Counted from the stretch's first letter, positions 43,506 through 53,058 are shown. The stretch is DNA of 64,000 bases from Candidatus Riflebacteria bacterium HGW-Riflebacteria-2 (GCA_002839435.1 PGYA01000015.1:32596-96595); one strand, 5' to 3'. Numbers and translations: made by a program. The notes: generated by a model not told the origin, from the letters alone.

Positions 43506-44652
43506 TCAGAGTTCGGTGGGCAGAAGAATATCGTCACCCGAAGCATTATCATCTGCTTTATTGGGGCCGACGCTGTAGAATACCAGCTTGTCGCCCTGCT
43601 GCATCGATTTCAGCGGCTGGCCGCTCCAGGGGTCGAAGTTGTTGAATTCTTTACCAAGGCGACTTGCGAGAGTTGCCAATAGAATCGACTTCTGGCAGGC
43701 CTTCTCTTTTGCCTGAAAACTGGCGCGGCGAAAATTCGGAAAAGCGATCATGAGAATTGGGTTATGCGACACCAGATCCATGTCGAGCTTGAATTCGGGA
43801 TTGTCGAATGTTTCGCGGCTCAGCTTCTGATACTGATCAAAAGGTTCGCCGTAATATCTTTCGAGAATCCACATCGCCAGGGGAGCACGCGAAAACAAGC
43901 GACCATAGGCATGTTTGAAGAAGATAAACTCATCTTCCATGGCCGTCTTCATCGGCTTATCTACGGCTAGAGAGCCAAGCAGCGACTCGATACAGTCAGC
44001 GGCTTCTGCATCACTGAGAAGACCGTCATTATGCAGACTGGTTAGCTGCCGCGTCGCGATACCATCGATTGCAACCGTAATCATTTTGCCGATAAGGAAA
44101 GGGCTGGTCAGATCGTTCAGACGCGCCAGTTTTATCTGCGCCGCAAAGATGAAAGAGCTGTTCTCTTCGGGATACAGCTGCTTGAAACGGCGGTGATATA
44201 GAGCGATGAAACGCCCGACAGAGCGGACTTTTTTGAAACTCTCGGCCAGCTCGTCTGACAGCGGGTAGCAGGTATTTCCAGTCAAGATTGCCGAAATTTT
44301 TCAGGGCTGTGATGATCTCCTGATCATGTTCCGCAACCTTCTCGACAAGCCGGTTCGGCTGGCCGCCGGAAGCCTGTATCATCACAGTCTCTGAGAAACC
44401 GGCCAGCGTCTTCCAGCCAGCCAGTGCGTTCTTCAAGGGCTCATCGACAAAGGCATACCCCCTGCTCGCCGGGATATTCTCGAAACCGGTTTCTTTGAAA
44501 GAGTTTGCTTCATTGAAAACTTTGAGCTGAGAAGTAAGATTGTAAAAGCTGTAGATTGTCGAAACTGCCGATATGAGCAGCAGCAATGCGACCACAGTCA
44601 GGAATCGTCTGAGCGGACTTTTGCTATAGAATTTTTCAATCAGGCTACGCAT
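43506..44652 (-). pseudogene. Single-pass membrane protein of the ECF sigma operon, frameshifted
   Basis: From the ATG at 44652 (AGGAGG upstream) the frame encodes a membrane helix (RRFLTVVALLLLISAVSTIYSFY) and an extracytoplasmic helical region up to FGNLDWKYL; the frame then turns to low-quality, Arg/Ser-rich sequence. In another frame, starting at about 44285, sensible sequence resumes (YPLSDELAESFKKVRSVGRFIALYHRRF) and runs to 43506. Removing one base near 44265-44280 joins them into about 380 residues. Alternatively the second frame starts at TTG 44285 as its own gene, but it has no ribosome site. Family unknown. It overlaps the preceding gene by 13 nt. Confidence 0.6.
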
Positions 44653-45080
44653 GGCGAACCTCCTGTATTTTCGTCATAGCGGCGAACCGGCATTGCTGCT
44701 GCAGTCAGAATGAAGGTCAGCACCGCAAGCAAGATAAAACCGCGCAAAGCGCCGCGGATAAACCACATGGTCATGAGAGCAGTATTGGCCAGGGCATCAG
44801 TGTTGTTCCAGGCAATGAGCGGTCCCTGCTCAACCAGCATGTCAATATCAGGCGAAACGACGACAATATCGACTTGAACGCCTGCAAGTGCGAAATACAA
44901 AATTATTGCCGGCAGAATCACCGCCAGAAACTGCCAGAAAAGCGCCTTGAGCTGATTTACCGGCACAAGCGACTTTTCTGCGCTGACACGGCTGGCGATA
45001 GCGCGGCTGAGAAGTTCATCGCTGGCGGCTTCGCGCGCTATACCGGCGAAAGCATTTTTGATCTGCTGAGGTTGCATCAT
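44640..45080 (-). CDS. Two-helix membrane protein, candidate anti-sigma factor
   Basis: 146 aa; its ATG overlaps the sigma gene stop (ATGA). Cytoplasmic N-terminal helical part (1-45), a membrane helix (about 46-66, FWQFLAVILPAIILYFALAGV), a short outside loop and a second helix (about 100-125). Genes in this position directly after an ECF sigma gene usually encode the anti-sigma factor. No zinc-binding HxxxCxxC is present and no ASD motif is obvious, so the role is inferred from position only. Confidence 0.55.
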   Translation of the reverse strand: MMQPQQIKNAFAGIAREAASDELLSRAIASRVSAEKSLVPVNQLKALFWQFLAVILPAIILYFALAGVQVDIVVVSPDIDMLVEQGPLIAWNNTDALANTALMTMWFIRGALRGFILLAVLTFILTAAAMPVRRYDENTGGSPCVA

Positions 45081-45598
45081 TCTTCCTCCCCGAATTCGAG
45101 ACCAAGCCGGTCTTTAAGTCGCGACAGGCGCGACATTACCGTGCCGATTTTCAAGTCCATTTCGTCGGCGATCTGCTGATAACTCATTTCGGCACTGAAG
45201 CGCAAGGTAATGATCTGGCGCTCTTCGTCGTCGAGTTTCGCGAGAAGTTCACGCAGGCGCGCGACATCTTCGGCGCGGATCAGCCGGGTTTCAAGCTCGC
45301 GGGCATCGCTGGCCCCTTCCAGCCCGCAGAATCTGGCAAGATAACGCAGGCGGCTTTTAATGCTACGCCGGTATTTAAGCGCCTCATTGCGGGCAACTGT
45401 CACCAGCCAGGCCTTCTGACGAAAGCCGTCAACCCAGAAGTCCGCGCATTCATAGGCTTTAACGAAGACTTCCTGAGTCAGATCCCAGCTTTCTGCGGCA
45501 TCGAGAGTTATAGCGTAAATCACCGAGTAGACCAGGCCCTGGTAGCGGCGCTGCATGTCGGCGAACATCTGCGGCATATTGTGCATTTTTGTCGTCAT
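45077..45598 (-). CDS. ECF-type RNA polymerase sigma factor
   Basis: 173 aa. Region 2: GLVYSVIYAITLDAAESWDLTQEVFVKAYE and the -10-binding WLVTVARNEALKYRR. Region 4: LDDEERQIITLRFSAEMSYQQIADEMDLKIGTVMSRLSRLKDRL, with its helix-turn-helix. No regulatory C-terminal extension. ATG at 45598 chosen over a GTG one codon earlier. Probably controls its own operon; its upstream region shares TTTTCGTGTGC with the ankyrin gene at 32.6 kb. Confidence 0.92.
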   Translation of the reverse strand: MTTKMHNMPQMFADMQRRYQGLVYSVIYAITLDAAESWDLTQEVFVKAYECADFWVDGFRQKAWLVTVARNEALKYRRSIKSRLRYLARFCGLEGASDARELETRLIRAEDVARLRELLAKLDDEERQIITLRFSAEMSYQQIADEMDLKIGTVMSRLSRLKDRLGLEFGEEE

Positions 45599-45660
45599 CA
45601 CAATATCTATAATCCATCTACCGACGATTTATTCCATTAATTTATAAAAATTTTGCAGCA

Positions 45661-45678
45661 TAGCGCACACGAAAAGGC
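45661..45678 (-). promoter_or_regulatory. Motif upstream of the sigma gene shared with the ankyrin gene
   Basis: Minus strand CTTTTCGTGTGCGCTATG; the core TTTTCGTGTGC-NN-TATG is identical to that before the ankyrin gene. It lies 65-80 nt before the start codon. Candidate autoregulated promoter element. Confidence 0.35.
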
Positions 45679-45712
45679 CAACATCTGCTGATTGTGGCAT
45701 GGGCGCGGCTGC

Positions 45713-46984
45713 TTAGTCGAGAACGTTTACGTAGTCGTCGATTTCTTTGAACAGCTTGCCGGTCAGCCTGAGAACGAAAAAATTTTGCGGCAGCGAGTTG
45801 TTGGCGATAAAACCGCGTTCCTGCGCTGCCATGCGGAATATCGACGGGTCTTTATCTCTAAAATAATTCTGTGTGATATCAAGTAATTTTTCGTAACGCG
45901 CTTCAATCACTGCCGGGCTGATCTCTTCGCTGTAAGCACGGTTTGCATAAAGAATGCGGTTGATATTGAAAAGCCGCCCTACCAGCAGACGCTGACGTTT
46001 CTGCAGGTCGGCATGCCGCAACTGTTTTTCGTAGCGTTCCGACAGCTTTAACAGGCAGTTGAGGAAAATGCGGCGCAGCTGGCGATAATACAAGCCGCCG
46101 CGAGCTATGCGGCTTTCCGCAATAAATCTTTCGGGCAGCTGCATGTTGGGCAGAAAGCTGATGTTGTCGGCCGCTGCCTTGATATGGGGCTGCATGCTCA
46201 TCATCAGATGCAGCAGGTCACGCGCCATATCAAAATAAAGCTGCGAGCATAACAAGAATTGGTCAGAGTCGGTCTGGGTATTGGCCTCGAGGGTTTCAGC
46301 CTGCTGCAGTCTCTGCTTGAAATCGGGTGAACGCAAACAGTCGATGCTTGAGTAAAAAATGTGGCCGATATGCACCAACATGGTCTGCGCGCCAATACTG
46401 CTCACCTTTGCCCCGAGATTCGCGCCGGGATCGTTGAAAATGTCTTTTACCAGCCGATCTCTGACCTCGTCGTCGGTCATTGACCAGGTCGTCAGCACCT
46501 CTTTTTCGCCGGTGAAAGAAAAAACCCGACTGCTCGACAAAGTCTGCCCCTTGCCTGTCTCGGCCTTCCATTTGAAGCTGGCCTCGACGTCATAAAAACC
46601 ATCTTCTCTTACGGTCTCGACACTCAGCACATAGTTATCTTTAAGCACCTGATGCAGATCCGGGGTGCGAGTCTCGGTGATGCCCGGGTTCGAAAAGAAC
46701 ACCGTCTCTCTGTCGGTGATGCCGGTTGAAACTTCGTATGGGGCACCATCGGCATCGGCGAGGCCGATGGCTTTCATGCCATGCGGATTCAGCTGCGATT
46801 CCTGGTAGCATTGCTCGAGCACTTTTTCGACAAGCGAAGAGGCCAGGTAATTTTCGGAATTAAAGGTGCTTTCCTTGCGGAAACGGTGCATGACTTGAAA
46901 AAACATCATCGAGACACCTGTCACCAGAAAAAATCCGATCACCAGTTCCAGCATCGTAAAACCCTTATGTCTGGCTTGTATCAT
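45713..46984 (-). CDS. Type IV prepilin-like protein with long ectodomain
   Basis: 423 aa. Leader MIQARHKG cleaved after Gly8; mature start FTMLELVIGFFLVTGVSMMF with Glu at +5. The first 150 residues behave like a GspI/PilV pseudopilin; the rest (about 170-423) is helical, with ERYEKQLRHADLQKRQRLLVG, unusual for a pilin. Start overlaps the previous stop by 4 nt. Third gene of the second minor-pilin operon. Confidence 0.75.
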   Translation of the reverse strand: MIQARHKGFTMLELVIGFFLVTGVSMMFFQVMHRFRKESTFNSENYLASSLVEKVLEQCYQESQLNPHGMKAIGLADADGAPYEVSTGITDRETVFFSNPGITETRTPDLHQVLKDNYVLSVETVREDGFYDVEASFKWKAETGKGQTLSSSRVFSFTGEKEVLTTWSMTDDEVRDRLVKDIFNDPGANLGAKVSSIGAQTMLVHIGHIFYSSIDCLRSPDFKQRLQQAETLEANTQTDSDQFLLCSQLYFDMARDLLHLMMSMQPHIKAAADNISFLPNMQLPERFIAESRIARGGLYYRQLRRIFLNCLLKLSERYEKQLRHADLQKRQRLLVGRLFNINRILYANRAYSEEISPAVIEARYEKLLDITQNYFRDKDPSIFRMAAQERGFIANNSLPQNFFVLRLTGKLFKEIDDYVNVLD

Positions 46985-47571
46985 TGGATTCCCCCGGTGT
47001 TCTGCAGGCCCGCCTCAAACATGGTCTGAAAATCTCTCTTTTCGGTGGCGAAACTGGCTGTTACATTTACCGAATTCGCACTGGTTACCAGAAAGCTGAC
47101 GTCGCCGATCTGGTCTGCAACAAGCGCGCCGGCATCAGGGTCATACACGGGATTGCTGATATCGAAATTTTTAACATCGGTCTTGTAATGCATCAGCTTG
47201 TAGAGTGTTTTTCCGGTGTTTTTCGACATTTCCACATCTTTTACCTGGTAGAGAACCTGCACATTGCCCATGAAATCAGCAAAAAAGAGCGCGGAAGACG
47301 GCTCGCCGATTTCAGGCAGAAGAAAATCAGTGCCTTCTCTTATCATGCGAGTAACGCGGTTCTGCGTGGTGAGAACCCGCGACTGCATGCTCAGATCAGC
47401 CATTGTGCTCTTCTGGCTGGTATTGGAATTGGAAAATAGGCGAAAAACCAGGATAGAAAAAAGTGAAGCAAGGGCTATGACAACTATAAGCTCAACCATG
47501 GTGAACGCGGTTCTTCGCCTGATCTGGCCAGATAATTGCAGACCTGTTTTAAGGATACTGTTTTTCATCAC
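46981..47571 (-). CDS. Type IV prepilin-like protein with Ala at the cleavage site
   Basis: About 196 aa from GTG 47571 (or ATG 47568, 195 aa). The signal is GQIRRRTA then FTMVELIVVIALASLFSILVF with Glu at +5; the residue before cleavage is Ala instead of the usual Gly, which is tolerated in some prepilins. The ectodomain is small, GspH/GspJ-like. Overlaps both neighbours. Confidence 0.78.
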   Translation of the reverse strand: MMKNSILKTGLQLSGQIRRRTAFTMVELIVVIALASLFSILVFRLFSNSNTSQKSTMADLSMQSRVLTTQNRVTRMIREGTDFLLPEIGEPSSALFFADFMGNVQVLYQVKDVEMSKNTGKTLYKLMHYKTDVKNFDISNPVYDPDAGALVADQIGDVSFLVTSANSVNVTASFATEKRDFQTMFEAGLQNTGGIQ

Positions 47572-48644
47572 GGAATTTCTTTCAGAACGAACTCAACCCT
47601 GCGGTTTTTGGCACGGCCTTCAGGAGTATCATTGCTGGCAATTGGCTGCGTTTCGCCAAAACCCGCGACACTTATCCGACCCGACGAAATTCCTGATGCG
47701 ATGAGATAATCAGCCACGCTTTGCGCGCGCTCAATCGAAAGCTGCATGTTGGTTTCAGCCGAGCCATCAGAACTGGCATGTCCTCGCAATTCTATCCGGG
47801 TGTCGGGCTGCTGATCTTTCAAAAGATCGGCAAGCGTATCCAGCAGCAATTCCTGATCCGGGGTCAGTTCGGTAACGTCGAGACCAAAATTAAAGGATTT
47901 GATTATATGATTTGCGGCAGGATCTACTGCCGAAATAAGCACTGAAACAGGCTTCAAGGTAAGATCAGCCGGAGGGATGTTGATCGTGACAACGCCGGGC
48001 CGCGGCAGATCAGCCTGGTTCACGCCACCGGGATCAATTCCTACGACTTCCAGGGCCTCTTTGACTGTGTCTGTTGTCCGCAATTTTTCTGCGATTTCTT
48101 CGATTTTGGGCTGGTTGTCTTTGCGCCGCTGCATTATTTCATCGACCTTACTGTCGATATCGGTTGGAGCATTGGCCGGATCGCCGTATTCCTCGTAATA
48201 AACCGGGATGAACAGGTTGGTAAAATCAAGCAGACTGGGATTATATTGCATGCGCCAGTAGAAAAGGTGGCTCTTTTCCTTGAATTTAACGCGGATTTTG
48301 ACATTGAACATGAACTCGATCGAAGCATGGTCCTCTACCCGCAAATTGTAGCTGCCGCCAAAAAGAGAGGCTGAACGGTCTTTCGGCCCTGACTTGAAGG
48401 AACGGTTGCTCCATTGCCGCGATTGAATGTCGGCCAGAACCTCTACCAACGCCGAATAGGCGATATTGAAGGCAGCCTGATAGTCGTTAAGATGCTGATA
48501 TTTCTGGCGATTGGAAGTCTGAAACTGGCTAATTGTAAGAACCAGCAGACCCACCGCCAGTGATGCAAACAGCACCATTGGAAAAATGTACCCGCGCTTT
48601 GCGGGCAATGATAAACCGCCGTATTGCACGGTATTATGGCGCAT
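47568..48644 (-). CDS. PilX-like pilin fused to an OmpA peptidoglycan-binding domain
   Basis: 358 aa from ATG 48644 (GTG 48653 possible). N-terminus KRGYIFPMVLFASLAVGLLVLTIS is a PilX/GspK-type helix without Glu+5, followed by an N-terminal region of about 200 residues. Residues about 240-358 form a complete OmpA_C domain: LTPDQELLLDTLADLLKDQ, IELRGHASSDGSAETNMQLSIERAQSVADYLI, GISSGRISVAGFGETQPIASNDTPEGRAKNRRVEF. The Asp/Arg residues that bind diaminopimelate in OmpA are present (NMQLSIERA and NRRVEF). This would anchor a pilus-like structure to the cell wall. First gene of the operon, with a good promoter. Confidence 0.85.
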   Translation of the reverse strand: MRHNTVQYGGLSLPAKRGYIFPMVLFASLAVGLLVLTISQFQTSNRQKYQHLNDYQAAFNIAYSALVEVLADIQSRQWSNRSFKSGPKDRSASLFGGSYNLRVEDHASIEFMFNVKIRVKFKEKSHLFYWRMQYNPSLLDFTNLFIPVYYEEYGDPANAPTDIDSKVDEIMQRRKDNQPKIEEIAEKLRTTDTVKEALEVVGIDPGGVNQADLPRPGVVTINIPPADLTLKPVSVLISAVDPAANHIIKSFNFGLDVTELTPDQELLLDTLADLLKDQQPDTRIELRGHASSDGSAETNMQLSIERAQSVADYLIASGISSGRISVAGFGETQPIASNDTPEGRAKNRRVEFVLKEIP

Positions 48645-48701
48645 TGTTTGCACGATCCTGAAGGCTCAGCCTTTGCAATGTATGTGTGATTTGTCACTTT
48701 C

Positions 48702-48730
48702 ATTATAACCCGTATCAAATATCAAGACAA
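48702..48730 (-). promoter_or_regulatory. Promoter of the second minor-pilin operon
   Basis: Minus strand TTGTCT, 17 nt, TATAAT; transcription start near 48695, 50 nt before the ATG. Confidence 0.7.
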
Positions 48731-48841
48731 CCACACCAGAAAAAGAATGGAAGAAACAGCCCATAAACCAGGCGATGGCATCAGCAAACGAGCCGAGGCG
48801 GGCGGCGGGACGGCAAGCCTTTTCCAGCCTGCGGCTTAAGT

Positions 48842-48860
48842 TGTTGCAAAAATTGCAACA
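48842..48860. terminator. Inverted repeat after the exported ankyrin gene
   Basis: TGTTGCAA-AAA-TTGCAACA, a perfect 8-bp stem 43 nt after the minus-strand stop. No T run, so weak as a terminator. Confidence 0.3.
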
Positions 48861-48902
48861 GCTCGATTTTGAGTCAGGGCAATGGGTGCAAGCTTTTTGT
48901 AA

Positions 48903-50465
48903 TCATCGTTGCAGGTGAATATGAAGCATCCTGGCTTTCTCTTCTGCTGAATAGTTATTATTCTCGCGAATGAGATCTGCAATGGTCCTTCCGTCGGTTT
49001 CGACAAAGGCAGGATTGGCACCATGTTTAAGCAGCGTTTTTATAACTTCGACATTAGAAAAGCTGGCAGCGGCAATTGATAAAGGGCTTCTGCCAAGCGT
49101 GTCTGTGGCATTTACGTTGGCTCCATGTTTAATCAGCATTTCAATCACTTTTTCATTGGGATTCTTAAAACATGCAATCATCAGGGGTGTCATGTCAGCG
49201 TCTGTTTCTTTAGCATCGACGAGCTCACCTGCTCTGGCAAGCATCTCGATCACCAGAGGTGACGTGCATTCTGCGGCAGCCCAGTGCATGGCCGTCATGC
49301 CATTGTCGTCAAAGACATTGGCTTTGGTTCCCGCTTTAATCAGAACACTGAAAATTTCTGGCTTCTGATTTAAGAAAGCGGCCGCCTGAATTGGATTTGC
49401 CCCGAGTTCATTCAGCGAATTGGGATTTGCGCCCATCTTCAGAAGCCGAACCAGCAGATCCCTATTTCCTGCATCAATTGCCAGAAACATTGCCTGGTTC
49501 AGCAGATCTGGCTTGATTTTCAGGGTTCTGTGGCGAGGGAGCAGCAAATCGACAGTTTCTGCATCTTGTGCCTGTGAAACGGCGTAATCAAGGGCAGTAA
49601 ATCCGGCTTTGTCCTTTTTTCGCGCGCGGGCACCAGCCTGCAGCAAAGCCTTTACCGTGTCAGCTTTATTTTCGTAGCTTGCGGCCCAGATCAACGGGGT
49701 CTTACCTTCGTCATCAGCAAGATTAACATCTGCTCCCATTTTTATCAGAGATAGAGCATTTTCCTGAGTGACATTCAGCGAGCGAATTGCCCATATCAAA
49801 GGCGTATGCCCCTTTGCGGCCTTATGGTTAATGCTGGCACCTGCATTTAACAGCACCCTGAGAATTTCCATGTTTTTACTGGAGCGCGCCCAGAAGATCA
49901 GGGGAGTCTGGTTGAAATCATCGGTGCGGTTTACACCGAAACCCTTTTCCAGCAAAAAGGTGATCAGCGCAGAATCGGCACTTCCTGCTGCCGCCCAATG
50001 CAGCAAGCCAATTCCCTTGTCTCCAAAATATTGCGACTTATCAGCCTTTTCGATGAGATACTTTATGTTTGCCAGATTGCCAAAGGCAATTGCAAAACGC
50101 AAGTTCTCGCTGTCAACCTTGCAACCGGCTTCAATCAAGATTTCCAGCACATCTTTATCGCGGTAGAATCTTGCTGCCATCGCCAGAATATCAATTCCAG
50201 AATTCCTGACATCTGCCCCTGACTTTATCAACTCTTTAATGATCAGCTTGTCAACGCCATTTGTAATCGCTGTCATCAGCGGCGTTAAGCTATCATCTGT
50301 GGACTTGTTAACATCTGCGCCAGCACGGATTGCTTTGCGAACTTCCATGAAGCCCGGAGAAGGCTCTTTTCGGCTGAGGATTTTAATCAAATCTGGCTGG
50401 GCAAACAGAGCGGAAGAATACAAACATGCAATCAGAACAAACAAGAGATAACGAGCTCTTATCAT
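48903..50465 (-). CDS. Exported ankyrin-repeat protein
   Basis: 520 aa, AAGGAG 8 nt before the ATG. Signal peptide YLLFVLIACLYSSALFAQ, then about 13 ankyrin repeats to the C-terminus, for example LIKSGADVRNSGIDILAMAAR, GHTPLIWAIRSLN, TPLMIACFKNPNEKVIEML and GRSPLSIAAASFSNVEVIKTL. Periplasmic ankyrin proteins are known to act in stress resistance or partner binding, but no partner is visible here. It differs from the cytoplasmic ankyrin protein at 30.5 kb. Confidence 0.88.
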   Translation of the reverse strand: MIRARYLLFVLIACLYSSALFAQPDLIKILSRKEPSPGFMEVRKAIRAGADVNKSTDDSLTPLMTAITNGVDKLIIKELIKSGADVRNSGIDILAMAARFYRDKDVLEILIEAGCKVDSENLRFAIAFGNLANIKYLIEKADKSQYFGDKGIGLLHWAAAGSADSALITFLLEKGFGVNRTDDFNQTPLIFWARSSKNMEILRVLLNAGASINHKAAKGHTPLIWAIRSLNVTQENALSLIKMGADVNLADDEGKTPLIWAASYENKADTVKALLQAGARARKKDKAGFTALDYAVSQAQDAETVDLLLPRHRTLKIKPDLLNQAMFLAIDAGNRDLLVRLLKMGANPNSLNELGANPIQAAAFLNQKPEIFSVLIKAGTKANVFDDNGMTAMHWAAAECTSPLVIEMLARAGELVDAKETDADMTPLMIACFKNPNEKVIEMLIKHGANVNATDTLGRSPLSIAAASFSNVEVIKTLLKHGANPAFVETDGRTIADLIRENNNYSAEEKARMLHIHLQR

Positions 50466-50574
50466 GATCGGGACTCCTTATTTTTGTACAACTATACTGT
50501 CTCTGTGAAAAATTCTCAAGCAAACCCGCCTATAAACGAATACTCGGCCATGGCTAAGGTCGTATGAACCTTTT

Positions 50575-50603
50575 TTGTAGCTGAGCTTTAACTGTGATAG
50601 TCT
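50575..50603 (+). promoter_or_regulatory. Promoter of the beta-lactamase-fold hydrolase
   Basis: TTGTAG, 17 nt, TAGTCT, 45 nt before the ATG. Confidence 0.4.
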
Positions 50604-50647
50604 AGACATCGAATTCTATCAACATGATATAAACCAGGTGAGCAAAA

Positions 50648-51694
50648 ATGAGCCTTTCAGCACATGAACTCAAAAATTTATTGGAAAGACACAACGTCGC
50701 AGGCATTAGTTTTGCCGTTTTGCGGGACTTTCACTTAACCTACGCCCAATGCGAAGGTGTTATCAACAACGAATCGCAGGAACCCCTATGGCCGGACAGT
50801 ATTTTTCAAGGAGCTTCAATCAGCAAGGTTATTTCAGCAGTATTAACCATGATTCTGGTCGAAAGAGGCAAACTCGACCTTGATAAGCCAGTGAATAGAT
50901 ATCTGAAATCGTGGAAACTGCCGGAAAACAAGTGGACCCAAAAGACACCCGTAACCATCAGGCACATTCTCAGCCATTTTTCCGGGATCAATGCTCCGAC
51001 TTATCGAGGTTTTTTTAAAGAAGATTCAGCTCACACATGCAAAGACATGCTAGACGGAATCGAGTCATGTGATGCTCCTGCGGTAATCGTTGAAAAGCCC
51101 GTTGACGAGCAATTTAATTATTCTACCGGTGCTTTTGCCGTTTTAGAGATGATTTTGCAGGATGTCAGCAACGAAAGTTTTGAGACTCTTGTGCAACGCG
51201 AATTATTGCAGCCTTTGAATATGCACAGAACTTTCTTTTCACAGCCCCTTTCTGAAAATTTAAGTCGAAATGCGGCATGCGGCCATCGTTCTGCTGGCGA
51301 ACTGGTCCCTGGCAACTGGTTCGTTTATCCGACTCTGGCGGGCAGCGGTGTTTGGACTACTCCCAGTGACCTGGCCAGATTTGCCTTGCATTTACAGAAA
51401 ATTTTGCTGTCCGATTCATCTGGATTGCTGCAGATAGAAACTCTCAAACAAATGATTTCTCCATATCGTGAGCCTTTCTTTGGCCTGGGGTTTGCTCTTT
51501 ATAATGACAAAGGGCCAGGAATGTCATTTGGCCATACAGGCAATACCGAAGGCTATAGATCATTGTTCTTTGCGCATGAGTCTTCTGGCAGCGGGGCATT
51601 CATTCTTGCGAACAGCGATAATGCCGACCCGGTAATCAAGGAGGTTATCAATCAGATAGCCAGGTCAGAAGGCTGGGAAGGCTTTCACTGGTAA
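50648..51694 (+). CDS. Serine hydrolase of the beta-lactamase (class C/EstB) family
   Basis: 348 aa; AGGTGAG upstream. No signal peptide. SxxK motif in GASISKVIS (residues about 53-58) gives the nucleophile and Lys; the YxN-type loop is FNYSTGAF with Tyr; the KTG-like box is GHTGNTEGYRS. These match PF00144 esterase/peptidase proteins rather than true beta-lactamases. Substrate unknown. Convergent with the DUF3592 gene, whose stop lies 17 nt beyond. Confidence 0.88.
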   Translation: MSLSAHELKNLLERHNVAGISFAVLRDFHLTYAQCEGVINNESQEPLWPDSIFQGASISKVISAVLTMILVERGKLDLDKPVNRYLKSWKLPENKWTQKTPVTIRHILSHFSGINAPTYRGFFKEDSAHTCKDMLDGIESCDAPAVIVEKPVDEQFNYSTGAFAVLEMILQDVSNESFETLVQRELLQPLNMHRTFFSQPLSENLSRNAACGHRSAGELVPGNWFVYPTLAGSGVWTTPSDLARFALHLQKILLSDSSGLLQIETLKQMISPYREPFFGLGFALYNDKGPGMSFGHTGNTEGYRSLFFAHESSGSGAFILANSDNADPVIKEVINQIARSEGWEGFHW

Positions 51695-51711
51695 GGCTTG
51701 CGCCGGCGGTT

Positions 51712-52944
51712 TCAGCTTCGGTATTTAACCAGCTCGGGTTCAGCTTCATAGACCGGCAGTGAAAACTCGGCGGCAAAGTCGACGCCGGGAACCGAGGCGG
51801 AAGCCAGCAGCTTCCAGGTGATGCTCGGGTTTGCGGTGACATCGGTGTTCGGCATGAAATCTGCTGGAATCTGCATTCTTACCGGAATATAAATTCGGCG
51901 ATTGCGAAAACACTCGCTGCCGGCACTGGCCTGGTAGGAACTCTTGTGCAGGACATCAGTCGTAGTATGCGAATTTTTACCGGAACCAGTTACCAACCGA
52001 CGCTCGCAGACGAGTTCAAAACAGAATTCCTGACCGATGGTAAAACGCTCTTCGACAGCCAGCACCGCCATGAACTCGCAGCCGCCACAAAGTGGCATCT
52101 GACTTAACAGCAGGGCTGATTCTCTGAATTTGAAGTATTGCAAAGTCATATATACCGATTGAACCAGCAAACCAACAGAGATTACGCTGAACAGACCGAT
52201 AATCGCTTTGGCAAAAAATGGGGCGCTCTTGTCGGTAAATACGAGATAAACGAAAAATGAAATGAAGACCGACATGCCGATCGCGATTCCCCATTGGCTG
52301 CACAGCTTTTTCCAGTGATTGGTTTTCAAGTTGAAGCCCTGCCATCTTGAATCTGCCAGCCAGGGCTCTTTTGGCTGTTTCTTCAGCATTGTATCATCTA
52401 TGCTCGCGACATTCCCTAAAGGAAAAACACCAGTAAGAATAACCAGTCCAATTATCGAAAAAAGACCGCCAATACCGACAAAAAGCATCATGCCCATCGA
52501 GACATGCCTGAATATGAAAGCTTCACTCGGATCTTCAGGATTAACAAAAGCCTCTAACGGCTTATCTTCAGCTATTGCTGCCTGCAGGGTATCGAGCATT
52601 GCCCGCTTCTCGTCATATGCTGAACTTGAGCCAGATTCAATCTCAAACTGCTGCCCCGTGTAACTGCGCCCTTCGTAATCATATGTGAAAGAGCCTTTCA
52701 GGGAATACGTCGAGCCACCTTTACTGCCACGATGCGTTGCTATTTCGGCAGAAACTACTTTTGCCTGCGCTTTTGGCCAGTTTTCTGACTTATACCAGGT
52801 ATAGAACATATTAAGTCCGACCAGAGCAATAATGGTTCCGATCAGAAAAAACGGCAGACCAATCAGCCTCAACGCACGCGGCGCGGCAATTGATTTATTA
52901 ACGACTCTACCAGACCCTTTAAATGCAGAATTGCTGTTTTTCAA
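51712..52944 (-). CDS. DUF3592 membrane protein
   Basis: 410 aa from TTG 52944, which has GGAGG 8 nt upstream. Membrane helix at about 26-48 (LRLIGLPFFLIGTIIALVGLNMFYTWYKSE), then the DUF3592 domain (WPKAQAKVVSAEIATHRGSKGG... YEGRSYTGQQFEI... AFVNPEDPSEAFI) and a helix (about 145-168). Two further helices near 215-270 and a beta-rich C-terminal domain follow. Function unknown; such proteins are common in diderm genomes. Confidence 0.75.
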   Translation of the reverse strand: MKNSNSAFKGSGRVVNKSIAAPRALRLIGLPFFLIGTIIALVGLNMFYTWYKSENWPKAQAKVVSAEIATHRGSKGGSTYSLKGSFTYDYEGRSYTGQQFEIESGSSSAYDEKRAMLDTLQAAIAEDKPLEAFVNPEDPSEAFIFRHVSMGMMLFVGIGGLFSIIGLVILTGVFPLGNVASIDDTMLKKQPKEPWLADSRWQGFNLKTNHWKKLCSQWGIAIGMSVFISFFVYLVFTDKSAPFFAKAIIGLFSVISVGLLVQSVYMTLQYFKFRESALLLSQMPLCGGCEFMAVLAVEERFTIGQEFCFELVCERRLVTGSGKNSHTTTDVLHKSSYQASAGSECFRNRRIYIPVRMQIPADFMPNTDVTANPSITWKLLASASVPGVDFAAEFSLPVYEAEPELVKYRS

Positions 52945-53058
52945 TTACAGCTTCCTCCCAACATCGGCTTTTACGCACTCCAGTATACATTATCCAGACG
53001 TAATCGCAGCATTTTTTTGACGGCTGAACCCCTCACCGCAAAACCAGCTAAAAATCGA

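Noticed and set aside
50648..51694. Antibiotic-resistance beta-lactamase
   Set aside because: No signal peptide and the motifs fit general PF00144 esterase/peptidase proteins, so resistance cannot be claimed.
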